From Brachionus rotundiformis (lineage: Eukaryota; Rotifera; Eurotatoria; Ploima; Brachionidae), in contig JAESIW010000180.1 in NCBI GenBank assembly GCA_016802295.1, forward strand, positions 860,523-924,522: a stretch of DNA of 64,000 bases. The letters are read 5' to 3'. Of this stretch, positions 22,877 to 33,500 are shown in pieces. The position numbers were made by a program, and so were the translations under genes. Position 1 is the stretch's first letter; the number at the start of each line of letters is the position of its first letter. The notes under the pieces were generated by a model. It did no database searches, was not told the origin of the DNA, and saw nothing but the letters and a program-made list of their open reading frames with translations.

Positions 22877-23458
22877 TTTTAATTATTTTGTAGATAAAAT
22901 TTTTTATTTTTATATTCAAATAAAACTAAATCTGAGAAATTTAAAACATGGTTTTTAAAATAAAAACGATTTTTTTTTGTCAAGGATTATTTTTTTTATA
23001 TTTAATTAATATTTGATTATCAAAAGTTAAATTTTGTCCCAAAAAGTAATATTCTAAAGAGTTTTTTTTTATTTGGACTGTAAAAAATTGGATAACTTGT
23101 AAAAGTTGCATTAAATATTAAGTTTATTCCGGTGAATTAAAAATTTTAAATTTTTTTAAAATTTTTTCAAAAAATACTAATGTTTAAATTGATTTACAGA
23201 CAGTATCCAATGGATAAAACTGGAAAGAGTTTTTTTTTGCAAAATTTTATCCAAAATTTAACACTAGAATCATCAAACGAGTTATTTTGACTTGTATTAA
23301 AAAATTTAATTCCTCTTATCTTTTCGACAGATTTTAATATAGATCAATCTTTTATGAATTGTGTAGATTTTATCTTTATATTTAAAAAAAATTATTTTGT
23401 ATTAAAAAATGACGAAAAAATCATTTTTTTTTAAACCAAGCTTCTATATTATGATTTT

Positions 23459-23760
23459 ATGATTCTGCAAAACTCTGCAATAAGTCTGCCAAATTCAGAA
23501 CTTTGTGAATTTTAGTATAAAAACAAAAACAAAATATGAAAAATGCTAAAGCTCAAGTTCTGAAAGAGCAAAACATTCTCTGTTAGTCGAAACACTGGTA
23601 CATCCTCTTTTAAATTATAAGTTATGAATTTGGCAGACTTATTGCAGAGTTTTGCAGAATCATAGTACAAAGGATGAACCAAGTGCTACAATTCACGGAA
23701 CATGTTTTGCTCCTTCTGAACTTAAGGTTTGACATTTTTGATATTTTGTTTTTGTTTTTT
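23459..23760. repeat. two interleaved inverted repeats
   Basis: Arm L1 (23459-23496) is a perfect 38-bp complement of R1 (23626-23663), beginning ATGATTCTGCAAAACTCTGC. Arm L2 (about 23518-23577) is an imperfect complement of R2 (about 23697-23760). The order is L1-L2-R1-R2, so the pairs cross rather than nest. R2 ends in GATATTTTGTTTTTGTTTTT, like the core of the foldbacks at 15.5 and 16.7 kb. Confidence 0.85.
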
Positions 23761-23850
23761 GCTTAAAAGATCAATTAAAAATCTCCAATTTGATAACCAA
23801 TTTGAATTTTGAAATCATCAAAAAGCAATCGGATCTCGAACTCAGCTCTA

Positions 23851-24099
23851 ATGGACATTCCGATTCAATCGAAAGGTAAAAAAGAGAGGCCTTTAAAAAC
23901 TGATGGAGCACTGAAAAGTCAACCCAATGAGACCCAATCTTCAAACGCTATTCCAAAAGGCATAGAATCCGATGAGTCGTTATTGGGCTTGTCCAAACAA
24001 ATGTGTAAAAAGATTAGAAAAAATAGGGGTGGAAGTATAAAAATGTTGTTTTTTTTTATTTTTATTGTCATTTTAATTAATTTGGTGTCAATAAAGTAA
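23851..24099 (+). CDS. doubtful small ORF with C-terminal hydrophobic segment
   Basis: 82 codons from ATG at 23851 (MDIPIQSKGKK) to TAA. The body is polar and Lys-rich; residues about 64-80 (MLFFFIFIVILINLVSI) would make a tail-anchor-like membrane helix. The frame is open a further 14 codons upstream without an ATG, so it could also be a terminal exon. It is the only plus-strand candidate in this stretch and abuts a repeat. Not recognised; may be spurious. Confidence 0.3.
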   Translation: MDIPIQSKGKKERPLKTDGALKSQPNETQSSNAIPKGIESDESLLGLSKQMCKKIRKNRGGSIKMLFFFIFIVILINLVSIK

Positions 24100-24657
24100 T
24101 AAAAGTGTTTTTTTTTAATAAAATTGTTTGTAAAAAATTTGTAGTATTCGAACTAAATTTCTCTTTAAGCTGTTCTTAAGTGGTAAAATGGCTGAAGATA
24201 CTAGGCCAAGTGAGTAGTAATTAGATAAATTTAGTTAAATCTAGCTAAGACTCTTTTAGAATTCCTAAGGAGCCCTTAATTAAGTATCTAGGCTGTATTA
24301 ATTGATTGACCTGTCACTGATCACACTTAAATTTAGATATGTATTAATTTATACATAAAAAATTTTTTTGGCTTAGTTTTTAGTGATTTTTGTTTCAATA
24401 AATTAAATGTTACTTAGTCAAACTTATTCAATCAAAGTACCTAAACTTAAAATAGGACAAAGGCTGTGCGCCTTGGTCAACATTTTCTTTTAAATTATAC
24501 ATTTAGACATAGCTAGTGAATAATTATCAAAATAAATTGGTTTTATAGTTGATGATTAAATAATAATTAAAGAATTTTTTTTAAATTTTATTAAAAAGTT
24601 AATTTACATAACATAACACATTATTTATTGATACAATTAATCGTACATTAAAAGAAA

Positions 24658-25215
24658 TTATTGTTTTACATTTCTGTCGCATTCAATTTGGCAATCTTTT
24701 ACCAAAATTCTTGCACTTGCAATGTTTCGTTTTAGACGTTCAATAGAATTTTTGTTGCCAGAATAGCAAGTTCTGATCTCTTTGCCCATATCGTCAATTA
24801 TTCCCAAAAGTTGTTGATATCTGCTCTGGTTCATTTTGGGATTGCCACTTGTTGAGCCAGATGATGCAGAGGGTAAATGATGACTGTTATTAGCAGATGT
24901 TGATGATGAACTTGCAGGTAATGAGGAAGGTCCCTGATTTCCAAAATGTTGGAGCATTGCTGCAGCCATTTTCGGATTGGTTGCCATTTGATTCAGCTGT
25001 GCTAGCGCATTTAATTGGGCTAGGGCGTTTGGATCCAAATTACCAGAAGCTGCGGCTGTTAATGCTGCTACTGCACTGTTCAAATCTCCACCTAATGAGG
25101 ATAGCATTTCAAACGGAGAAGACTGGTGCATTTGAGACTTGTTTAGAGAGGCAGATGAACCAGATTGCTTGGCACTTCCAGATTGACGCTGCTGTTGACC
25201 TTTAGACATATCCAT
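24658..25215 (-). CDS. unrecognised 185-aa protein, low complexity N-terminal half
   Basis: ATG at 25215 (MDMSKGQQQRQ); an upstream in-frame TTG is not used. Residues 1-125 are rich in Ser, Gln, Ala and Asn, with a helix-like Ala/Leu repeat (NSAVAALTAAASG, LAQLNALAQLNQMA). Residues 126-185 look like two amphipathic helices with Cys (RYQQLLGIIDDMGKEIRTC, SIERLKRNIASARI). The layout (disordered N-terminus plus short helical C-terminus) recalls small Mediator subunits, but I could not match it to one. Codon use and clean frame favour a real gene. It may have no introns. Confidence 0.65.
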   Translation of the reverse strand: MDMSKGQQQRQSGSAKQSGSSASLNKSQMHQSSPFEMLSSLGGDLNSAVAALTAAASGNLDPNALAQLNALAQLNQMATNPKMAAAMLQHFGNQGPSSLPASSSSTSANNSHHLPSASSGSTSGNPKMNQSRYQQLLGIIDDMGKEIRTCYSGNKNSIERLKRNIASARILVKDCQIECDRNVKQ

Positions 25216-26924
25216 CTTAATAATTAACAATTAATGCTTAAATATTAAGATTTTTTTTATTAAGTATTAAACTTAGACAATTAATTCATGTATCAGTTAA
25301 GCTTATTTTATTTACTTAATTAGCATAATGAATTGGAGTCGATCACATGTTACCAAAATTACTTGTCTTAATCAAAATTTAAAAAGTCAATCATTTATTA
25401 TTATTATTTTTAATTTTTTTAATTATTTAAATTTTAAGTCACATTGACAGCTACATTAACTATATTTAAAAAAGTAAGAATAAAAATACAAATAAAAAAT
25501 GTTTCTCAAATAATTTGAATACAAAATAGTTTGAGTTTTATAAACAAATTTTCGAAACGATTTACACACATTTATCAACCAAAGTCATAGTTTACTTTTA
25601 ATAAATTATTTATAATATTATATGGGTAGAAAAACTTCTGATTTGTCTCCATATAATAAGTTATATTTGATATAACAAATTTGACAGAATCAACAAGGCT
25701 GGTTTTGAGACTCTTAAAAGTAAATGTAATTAACGCTTTCACGATTTTGGATTCATACTCAAGACAATTAATAAACAATCTCTTTTCTAAAGGATTAAGT
25801 TGTACATAAAGCTGTGTATCTTTTTTTTTAGATGTTGATTGATTTTCGCGAATAAAATGAAAAACTCATCAATTGCTCTAAAAAATAAATTTTATGTCTA
25901 AAATAAATCTTACTAACTTATTTAGCATATTTTACTATTTTTTAGGAGTTTTTTGTTTAATTTTTCCAAAACTTTTATTTGATAGGGACAACTGACTGTA
26001 GTTTTTTGTTTTCTGTTGTTGCAAATATCAAAAATCTGTCCATATTCTCTTTTTACCAGAGTCATTTAATAAAAATTGGGCTTGTGATCTAGTGTGATCT
26101 GACACTCTAGTATCTTTCTAATGATTAGCTGAAAATGGATGATTGGGTTTTGAGTATTTTTTGGCTCGATGAATTTTTTGTCTTAGAGGATCATAACTAA
26201 GACATTTAGCAGTTTACGTCTCAAGAGATCAGGTACATAAATGCGTTGGTAATTGCCTATTATAACATCAAATTGTTTTCAAATGTTTGAACCAGATGTT
26301 GTGCAAGTAGCAGTAATCCATTGCCATTCATTACCAAGTCGGACTTGATGCATTGCCTCAAATGATATTTTATTTATGTTTAATAGCTAAATTAAGTTTT
26401 GGAGCTTTTCACTGAGATACTTTGAGATTTTCCAAGCCTGAATGCTTGATCAGCTAGCCAATATTGATTAATTATTACCAAAAAAATCTTAAAACTTTAA
26501 TTTATTTTATAATTAATTATTTTGTTATTTACAAATCAAAAAACTCTTGTTACAATTTAAATTTTAAAGAATTTCATCAGGAGCCTTTTATCCTATTTGA
26601 AGAGCGTGTTTACATGGTCAGATGAGGAAAAAAATTTGAGTTTAAATCGAGATTAATGCAAACAGTATTTAAAAAAAATTGGAACAAAGTCATGGAATAA
26701 TTTTGGCACACTGATACACGAATTATATGACAACAAAATTTTCGAAAATAACAATAATTGGAAGCTTGGCAAATGTACGAGTTCATTTTGGTTGAAAAAA
26801 TATTATAGATATCACATTATTGGATGCTTATTTAGACATAAGCTCATGAACTTCTGAAGTATTGGTATGAAAATTCTTATGAAAAATATTTATATATTCC
26901 TTATTCCTTGTTATTCCATGAATT
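25216..26924. other. AT-rich spacer
   Basis: No gene supported. About 26040-26460 is less AT-rich and on the minus strand shows a few short coding-like phrases (NYQRIYVPDLLRRK), perhaps a very old retroelement; too weak to name. Confidence 0.4.
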
Positions 26925-27142
26925 GACAATGAGATATATATATTAAAGAGATATTTTCCTAGATGTACTTTTTGATATATTTTTACTCCTAGACCCTTCT
27001 ACTTTTACTAAACTTAATCTTTATTTCAAAAATCTAATCCGGGGCGTGGCCCTGTTGTAGGGATCCGGTTTGGTGTAGATTAGAGAACTATTAGTAAAAA
27101 TTCAAATAAAAAATTGAACTATTTATTAATTAAAATCTTAAA
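26925..27142. repeat. repeat copy 1 flanking assembly gap 2
   Basis: 218 bp repeated at 27697-27914 with two visible substitutions. It ends at the last base before the N run. Confidence 0.92.
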
Positions 27143-27696
27143 NNNNNNNNNNNNNNNNNNNNNNNNNNNNNNNNNNNNNNNNNNNNNNNNNNNNNNNNNN
27201 NNNNNNNNNNNNNNNNNNNNNNNNNNNNNNNNNNNNNNNNNNNNNNNNNNNNNNNNNNNNNNNNNNNNNNNNNNNNNNNNNNNNNNNNNNNNNNNNNNNN
27301 NNNNNNNNNNNNNNNNNNNNNNNNNNNNNNNNNNNNNNNNNNNNNNNNNNNNNNNNNNNNNNNNNNNNNNNNNNNNNNNNNNNNNNNNNNNNNNNNNNNN
27401 NNNNNNNNNNNNNNNNNNNNNNNNNNNNNNNNNNNNNNNNNNNNNNNNNNNNNNNNNNNNNNNNNNNNNNNNNNNNNNNNNNNNNNNNNNNNNNNNNNNN
27501 NNNNNNNNNNNNNNNNNNNNNNNNNNNNNNNNNNNNNNNNNNNNNNNNNNNNNNNNNNNNNNNNNNNNNNNNNNNNNNNNNNNNNNNNNNNNNNNNNNNN
27601 NNNNNNNNNNNNNNNNNNNNNNNNNNNNNNNNNNNNNNNNNNNNNNNNNNNNNNNNNNNNNNNNNNNNNNNNNNNNNNNNNNNNNNNNNNNNNNNN
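27143..27696. other. assembly gap 2 (554 N)
   Basis: Run of N, flanked on both sides by the same 218-bp sequence. Confidence 0.98.
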
Positions 27697-27914
27697 GACA
27701 ATGAGATATATATATTAAAGAGATATTTTCCTAGATGTACTTTTTGATATATTTTTACTCCTAGACCCTTCTACTTTTACTAAACTTAATCTTTATTTCA
27801 AAAATCTAATCCGGGGCGTGGCCCTGTTGTAGGAATCCGGTTTGGTGTAGATTAGAGAACTATTATTAAAAATTCAAATAAAAAATTGAACTATTTATTA
27901 ATTAAAATCTTAAA
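27697..27914. repeat. repeat copy 2 flanking assembly gap 2
   Basis: Second copy of 26925-27142, starting at the first base after the gap. Confidence 0.92.
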
Positions 27915-28189
27915 TTAAATATAGCATAAAGTACAAAAAGTATTAAACAATTTCATTGTCTATACCTCATTAATTATACAAGCCGTTTTCCTAAGGTTAG
28001 GGGTAGTGTCGTATGTGTCTAGAACAAACCGGTCCATCTGACGGACGGAGCGGTCACATGACCGACCAAAATATCCGATCAAAAAATAGGAGAATAAAAA
28101 TAAGTTTAAAAAAATTTAATTATAATTATTAATAATTTTAATTTTGTTTCGCTAATATTTGACTACCTGAATTTTTTTGGCAACGTTGG

Positions 28190-28640
28190 GAATACACACA
28201 CAGAGACATTAAAAATAGACTTCCTAAAGCAAAGAGTGTCTTTGCTAGACTCCGACCAGCATGGAAATCAAAAAGCTACAGCAACGAAACAAAACTCAAA
28301 CTATACAGCAGTGTAGTAAAAGCAACATTGATGTACGGAAGTGAATGTTGGGGGACGAGTGAATCTGACAGAAAAAGCCTTAACACCTTCCACACTGGAA
28401 GCCTGCAGAGGATTCTCGGGATACACTGGCCTGAGACACTGTCGAATGCTGATCTATACAGAATGACTAAATCTGAGCCATTAAGTCAATGCATCAGGAA
28501 CAAAAGGCGATGGCTCGGGCATGTACTTAGAATGAAAGATATACGGATACCAAAAAAGGGCCCTTCACACCTTACGTAAGGTAGGACGACCAAAAAAGGG
28601 TAAAGCCAAAAGATCGACTTGAGTTCCAAAGGCTTTTCGG
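28190..28640 (+). mobile_element. RTE-like LINE C-terminal fragment
   Basis: Plus-strand frame reads HRDIKNRLPKAKSVFARLRP, then LKLYSSVVKATLMYGSECW, LQRILGIHWPETLSNADLYR and RRWLGHVLRM: the C-terminal end of an RTE/BovB-type reverse transcriptase ORF. A +1 frameshift near 28565 leads to VGRPKKGKAKRST, the usual basic end. The RT palm is absent, so this is a 5'-truncated dead copy. Confidence 0.88.
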
Positions 28641-29366
28641 CCACTAAGAGTCAATTCTATTTAGAGAATTCAATTTTATTTATTCTACTAATCATCTTTA
28701 TAGAATGCTAACGTTTAAATATAGTAACATATATGGTAGCAGCGATAAATTGACAAACTTAAGGAATAAATTTTATTAGATCAGTACTAATTATTTTCTG
28801 AAAAATGAGTCATATATCTCAATAATCGAGGATATCGATTTCAAAAACATGGACGAAAATTAAAGCCTTGAATATTTTCAAAGCAAAATCATTAGCTTAC
28901 TTCCTGGATAAGGTACTATCAGCATACAGGGTTACTGTATCAGAATTAAGACATATTGCGTAGAGCGAAAGCTCCACAGAAATTAGAAAATTAAAATGCA
29001 GGGAACGCATTTTAAATTTTGATAACAAAGTTAACAATTTTTTAAACAATTTATAAATTGCTTTGTGATCAAGAGATCAATGATGAAACTTACAACATTT
29101 AAGCATTCAATTTTTAATAACATAAATCTAATTTTCTCAGATTTTGTAAAAAAATTCAAAAATTTAATTTAAATATATCAATGTTAAATATTATACAAAC
29201 AATTAATATTTTTTAATTTGTGAAACTTTTTTATTTAAATAAATGGAGTGTTAATCGATCTTTATGAAATGGGCACTAGCCTGTTGATTAACCTTGAAAT
29301 TGAAAAAAAAAGAATATATTTATATCTTCATTACTTCTTGTTCCTCTAAAGTTATTCAAGAGTGAT

Positions 29367-29530
29367 TCAGGCCAAATTACATAAAGTAACATATCCTTTT
29401 GCCATACCTTTAATTAAGCTATTATGTCCTTTATCTACATTTAAATTATAGGATTTCACTTTGGCCACATTTGGAATTTTCAATTTTTTACTCATGGACT
29501 GAGCTTGGTTTTTCACATTTGGGTAATTAA
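29367..29530 (-). CDS. gene 2 possible alternative last exon (duplicated)
   Basis: Lies in the 240-bp exact copy of the gene 2 terminal exon region. The acceptor TATTTTAAG and the first 41 residues (NYPNVKNQAQSMSKKLKIPN onward to SLIK) are identical to exon 30287-30504; the copy then runs out into GMAKGYVTLCNLA and a stop. It joins exon 30704-30842 in phase. It is either a real alternative end lacking the RSRSP block, or a dead duplicate. Confidence 0.35.
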
Positions 29531-29648
29531 CTTAAAATATAAAATTTTAATTGAGCTAAAAATAACATCAATCAACAATCACATAAAACAACAAAAAAAG
29601 ACAAAAATAAACCAACTCAAATAACACTAACTACATTTTATTTACCTA
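29409..29648. repeat. exact 240-bp duplicate, copy A
   Basis: Identical by eye to 30383-30622 (offset 974). Contains intron sequence, the splice acceptor and the first part of the last coding exon of gene 2. Confidence 0.93.
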
Positions 29649-30286
29649 CCTTTATTGGGCCATATTCCTTAACCCTTTTTACCATTTTGTTTTCAAACAA
29701 ATTTCTAACAAGTAAAGCTATTGCTGATCACTTTAGATAGAATCGATAATTAAATTGGTGTATGGCAGTATTGAACTGGACAACTAAACATTAAGGAATG
29801 GTTACTTTTAGTTCTGAGTTTAATTTTTGTTTTATCATGAAAAATACTACTAGGGATTTGTAATACCAATTCTACAATATGGTGGTAGTCAGTTGAGATA
29901 TGGGAATGTATCAGTTTAGAATAGTATACTATATTAGATAATGTCAAAATATTCAGGTTGTTTTCAGAATTTTTAAAATTATATATGAATTATATATGAT
30001 TTGATTTAAAAAATATGAGTTTAATTAATTAAAATATTGTACAAAGTTTTATTCTTTTTCAAAAATTTTAATTAAAATAAAAAAATTTTAACATTTGTAT
30101 AAATATATATATATAAATATGTGATGGAAATAAGAAGCAAAATAAATAAATAAATTGGGGAAAATTGCTTTAAAGAAAAATAAAGTTATAAAAAAATTAT
30201 TAAGTATCTCAAGTACAAGTGATCCGAACTTGTCTAACATCTTGGATAAAACACCATAAGACCGGGAGAAACAAAAAAGTAAATTT

Positions 30287-30504
30287 TCACACATCTTTCT
30301 TATCATCATTAACAATAACCATTGGTGATCTTGATCTGGCCAATGTATAAGAACATTTCTTGCATGACGCTTCCAATAATTTTTTAATTAAGCTATTATG
30401 TCCTTTATCTACATTTAAATTATAGGATTTCACTTTGGCCACATTTGGAATTTTCAATTTTTTACTCATGGACTGAGCTTGGTTTTTCACATTTGGGTAA
30501 TTAA
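30287..30504 (-). CDS. gene 2 last exon
   Basis: Acceptor TATTTTAAG, phase 1 in; 72 codons with the TGA. Contains SQ/AQSMSKKLKI and ARSRSPMVIVNDD, which align to the tail of gene 1 (SQSMTQNLGKL, NRSRSPVMIVYDN). No Asp-Gln-Arg triad: GoLoco is missing. Confidence 0.82.
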
Positions 30505-33500
30505 CTTAAAATATAAAATTTTAATTGAGCTAAAAATAACATCAATCAACAATCACATAAAACAACAAAAAAAGACAAAAATAAACCAACTCAAATAACA
30601 CTAACTACATTTTATTTACCTATACTAATTAGATTTATTTTTTTATTAAAATTCTTGTAATAAAAATTTAAATTAAAGAAAGCAGAACAAAAAAAAATAG
30701 TACCTGGATCTCCGTTATCTTGTTTGACTAGACGGAAGCCACTGGATAAAAGTGTACTTGTGGACAAACTGTTCGTACCAATAGAGGTCTGAGTTGGACT
30801 AATTGGTGACAAAATTGGTGATATGGAATTATTTTTTTTGAACTAAGAAATCAATTAATAGTGGAAGCTTTCAAATTAAAGTTCTATTTTACTTGTTTTA
30901 GGATTCCGAGTTCATCGAACTGGAGTTGATAATCGTTCATGTTACTTGGTATAAAATCATCAATGGATACTTTGATTAATTTATCAATTTCTGTCTGAGA
31001 GAAAACTAAATAAGAACTAAATTTAGGCTTTTATCTTTGATTGATAAATATTTTACAAGTAGTTTGCTGTTTGTGCACAATCAGTATGTGTTGACCATCT
31101 ATAGATGAACATGGATCATTTACATTGAGAACACAGTTACCAGAATTCTGCTTTTCATGTTTTATTATATTAAATTTATTTATCAAGCTAAAAAAAATAT
31201 TTTTACCAAAAATATTCCGCAATTGTTTGTTTTTATTTGGTAAAAGTCTAAAATTGGCTGCAATAAAGATAAAATTGACTTTTTCATGTTTGCTTTAATG
31301 CAGAGATTGATGGCAATTGGTGTTAAACTTAAAACAAAAAGCGATCTTTCTACTAAACAAATTTCTTTGGAACATAAAATTTGGGCATCCATGTTTTGAT
31401 CAATCGGCTTTTATAAGAAAAAATATTTATTTTAAGATTTGAAAATTCAAGCCTTATACACTTTCTAAAGCTGATTAAATTTAAATTTTTATTTAAACTG
31501 GAAGAGAATTATATTTAGAGGTTTAGACAGTGTTAAGACATGAATTGTTGGAATTTTTTTTTCTTTACTGTATAATCTCCCACAAAGTAAACATCAGATT
31601 TGTACCAAGGTATATTTTTTTTGCTAAATATTTTATTAATGGCTTGATAAACTGTTTGTCCAGGTATAGGCTGAATCATGCTTGAAGAACCATCACTACT
31701 GCATAATATTCGACAGAACTTGCTCTCTATTTGAGAACTGAGTACTGTAGGTATATTGATCTGATCCAAGCTAATTTGGCTTATACCATTTGCTTTAAAT
31801 TACAAATTATTAATAAAACATTTTGATAATCTTCAAAAAGATGGTAAATTATTAAAAAGACAATAGTAATTAAACCAATTCTAAAAGTTGGTGTTATGAA
31901 TGTAAATTTTTGTTTTTTAAAAATAAAATTAGATCTTTTCCAAGAAATACCATCCATTTGCTGACCAAAAATTTTTGCAATTTCCCTAATTCGACCATTT
32001 GAATAAATTTAATTCCTGGCAAACGAATAATCTTGAATGGAAAAGGAAATGATCATAAAAGAAATTAAAATGAGTGATAAAAGCATAAATCAAATTCCAT
32101 TTTAAAAAATACAAAAGAAATAAGTATTCATATATTAACTAAATTGATAAAAAAGATGAAAAATTTTTACTTGTTTCTGGAATTCCTGAGAGAGGAGATT
32201 TCAGAATATTTGCTTTGCCAAGTGTCGCAGCTGCTCCGGAGGTCAAAGTTGCATTTTGAATCTGATTTGAACTAGATGTCTGATTCTCTAAACTAGCAGC
32301 TTGCGATTTTTTATCTTTGCCTAAAATTAAATATATTTATATTAGAACAATTTTTTAATTAATGATTTAGCTTTCAAATTTTCAAAAAATAATAAATCAA
32401 CTGAAAATGACATAAACCAGGCATAAATTTTAATTCAAGTGAGCGTGATTTTTAAATAATAAAATATGTGAAAAACTGTGCCAGGATGAGTTAAATAGAG
32501 GTACTACAAACCTTGGTTTATCGGCGGATCACCTTGGTAAAAAAATACACTTAGAGGCCAGGTTTAAAATAAAATTAAGCTTTTCAACTAAAGAGTCATT
32601 AACTAAAAGTTATTTTGAAAGAGACATTTAAATTAAGATTTTATTTTTTTCAAATGAGATTTTTAAGATTGTAATTTTCGTATTTAGCAAAAGGTAGGCA
32701 AACACGAAATCATAATAAATTTACAATGTAAAGCTACATTTAAACTAGAATAAAAAAAAACTAAAATTAAATTCTGATAAGATGATGCATGTCTTATGTA
32801 CAAATTCAAGGTACATGTTCAATTGTGTTTATCTAAAAAAATTTTTAATTAATATTAAGAAACAACATCAAAGTTATGATAAAACTCAAAATTTTTTTTC
32901 ACAAAAACACAAATATTTAAAAAGCCTAAACGAAAACAGAGTCTCATGCATCTTTGCTTTTTGTTTATCTAAGATATAGTCCGTCAAATAAAACGTTTTA
33001 TATTATTGTCTAAAAATTTTATTAAGTAAATAGTTGATATATTTTTAAATTATGAACCTGTTAATAGCGGTATTAAGGAAATCTTTTATACAACACTTGA
33101 ATGTATCAAAAACAAAAAAATTTAAAATAAAATTTTAATTAATGACTGCTAATTAATAAACAATTATTATTATTTTTTTTTCTTTGGTGACAAAAGGATT
33201 CTATATAATTTTCACTTTTATTTTTAAAATTGATCTAAACTAAACAAATCTCTTGCAAAATGTTAAAAATTTTACATTTTTATATTTCCATATTTTTATA
33301 ATTTTTTTTGTGTATTGTTACAAAAAATTTTCATTTGGGAATTTTTTTATTAACGGGCTGATTAATCACAAAAATTTCAAATTAAAATATCAAAGGATTT
33401 AGAAAAAACTTATTTAAAAAATGATCAAAAAATTTAAATATTACAAATTTAATTTAAGTTTCTTTGAGTAATTTTTGATAACTTTATTTCTTTGAGATAA

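Larger units (their letters stand above)
22877..24657. other. spacer upstream of the GH31 gene
   Basis: AT-rich. Holds the GH31 promoter, the interleaved inverted repeats at 23459-23760, and a doubtful small open frame at 23851-24099. Confidence 0.5.

Noticed and set aside
26040..26460. Possible LTR-retroelement integrase remnant on the minus strand (phrase RIYVPDLLRRK)
   Set aside because: Only a few short phrases resemble the pre-integrase region; too many stops and no supporting motif.
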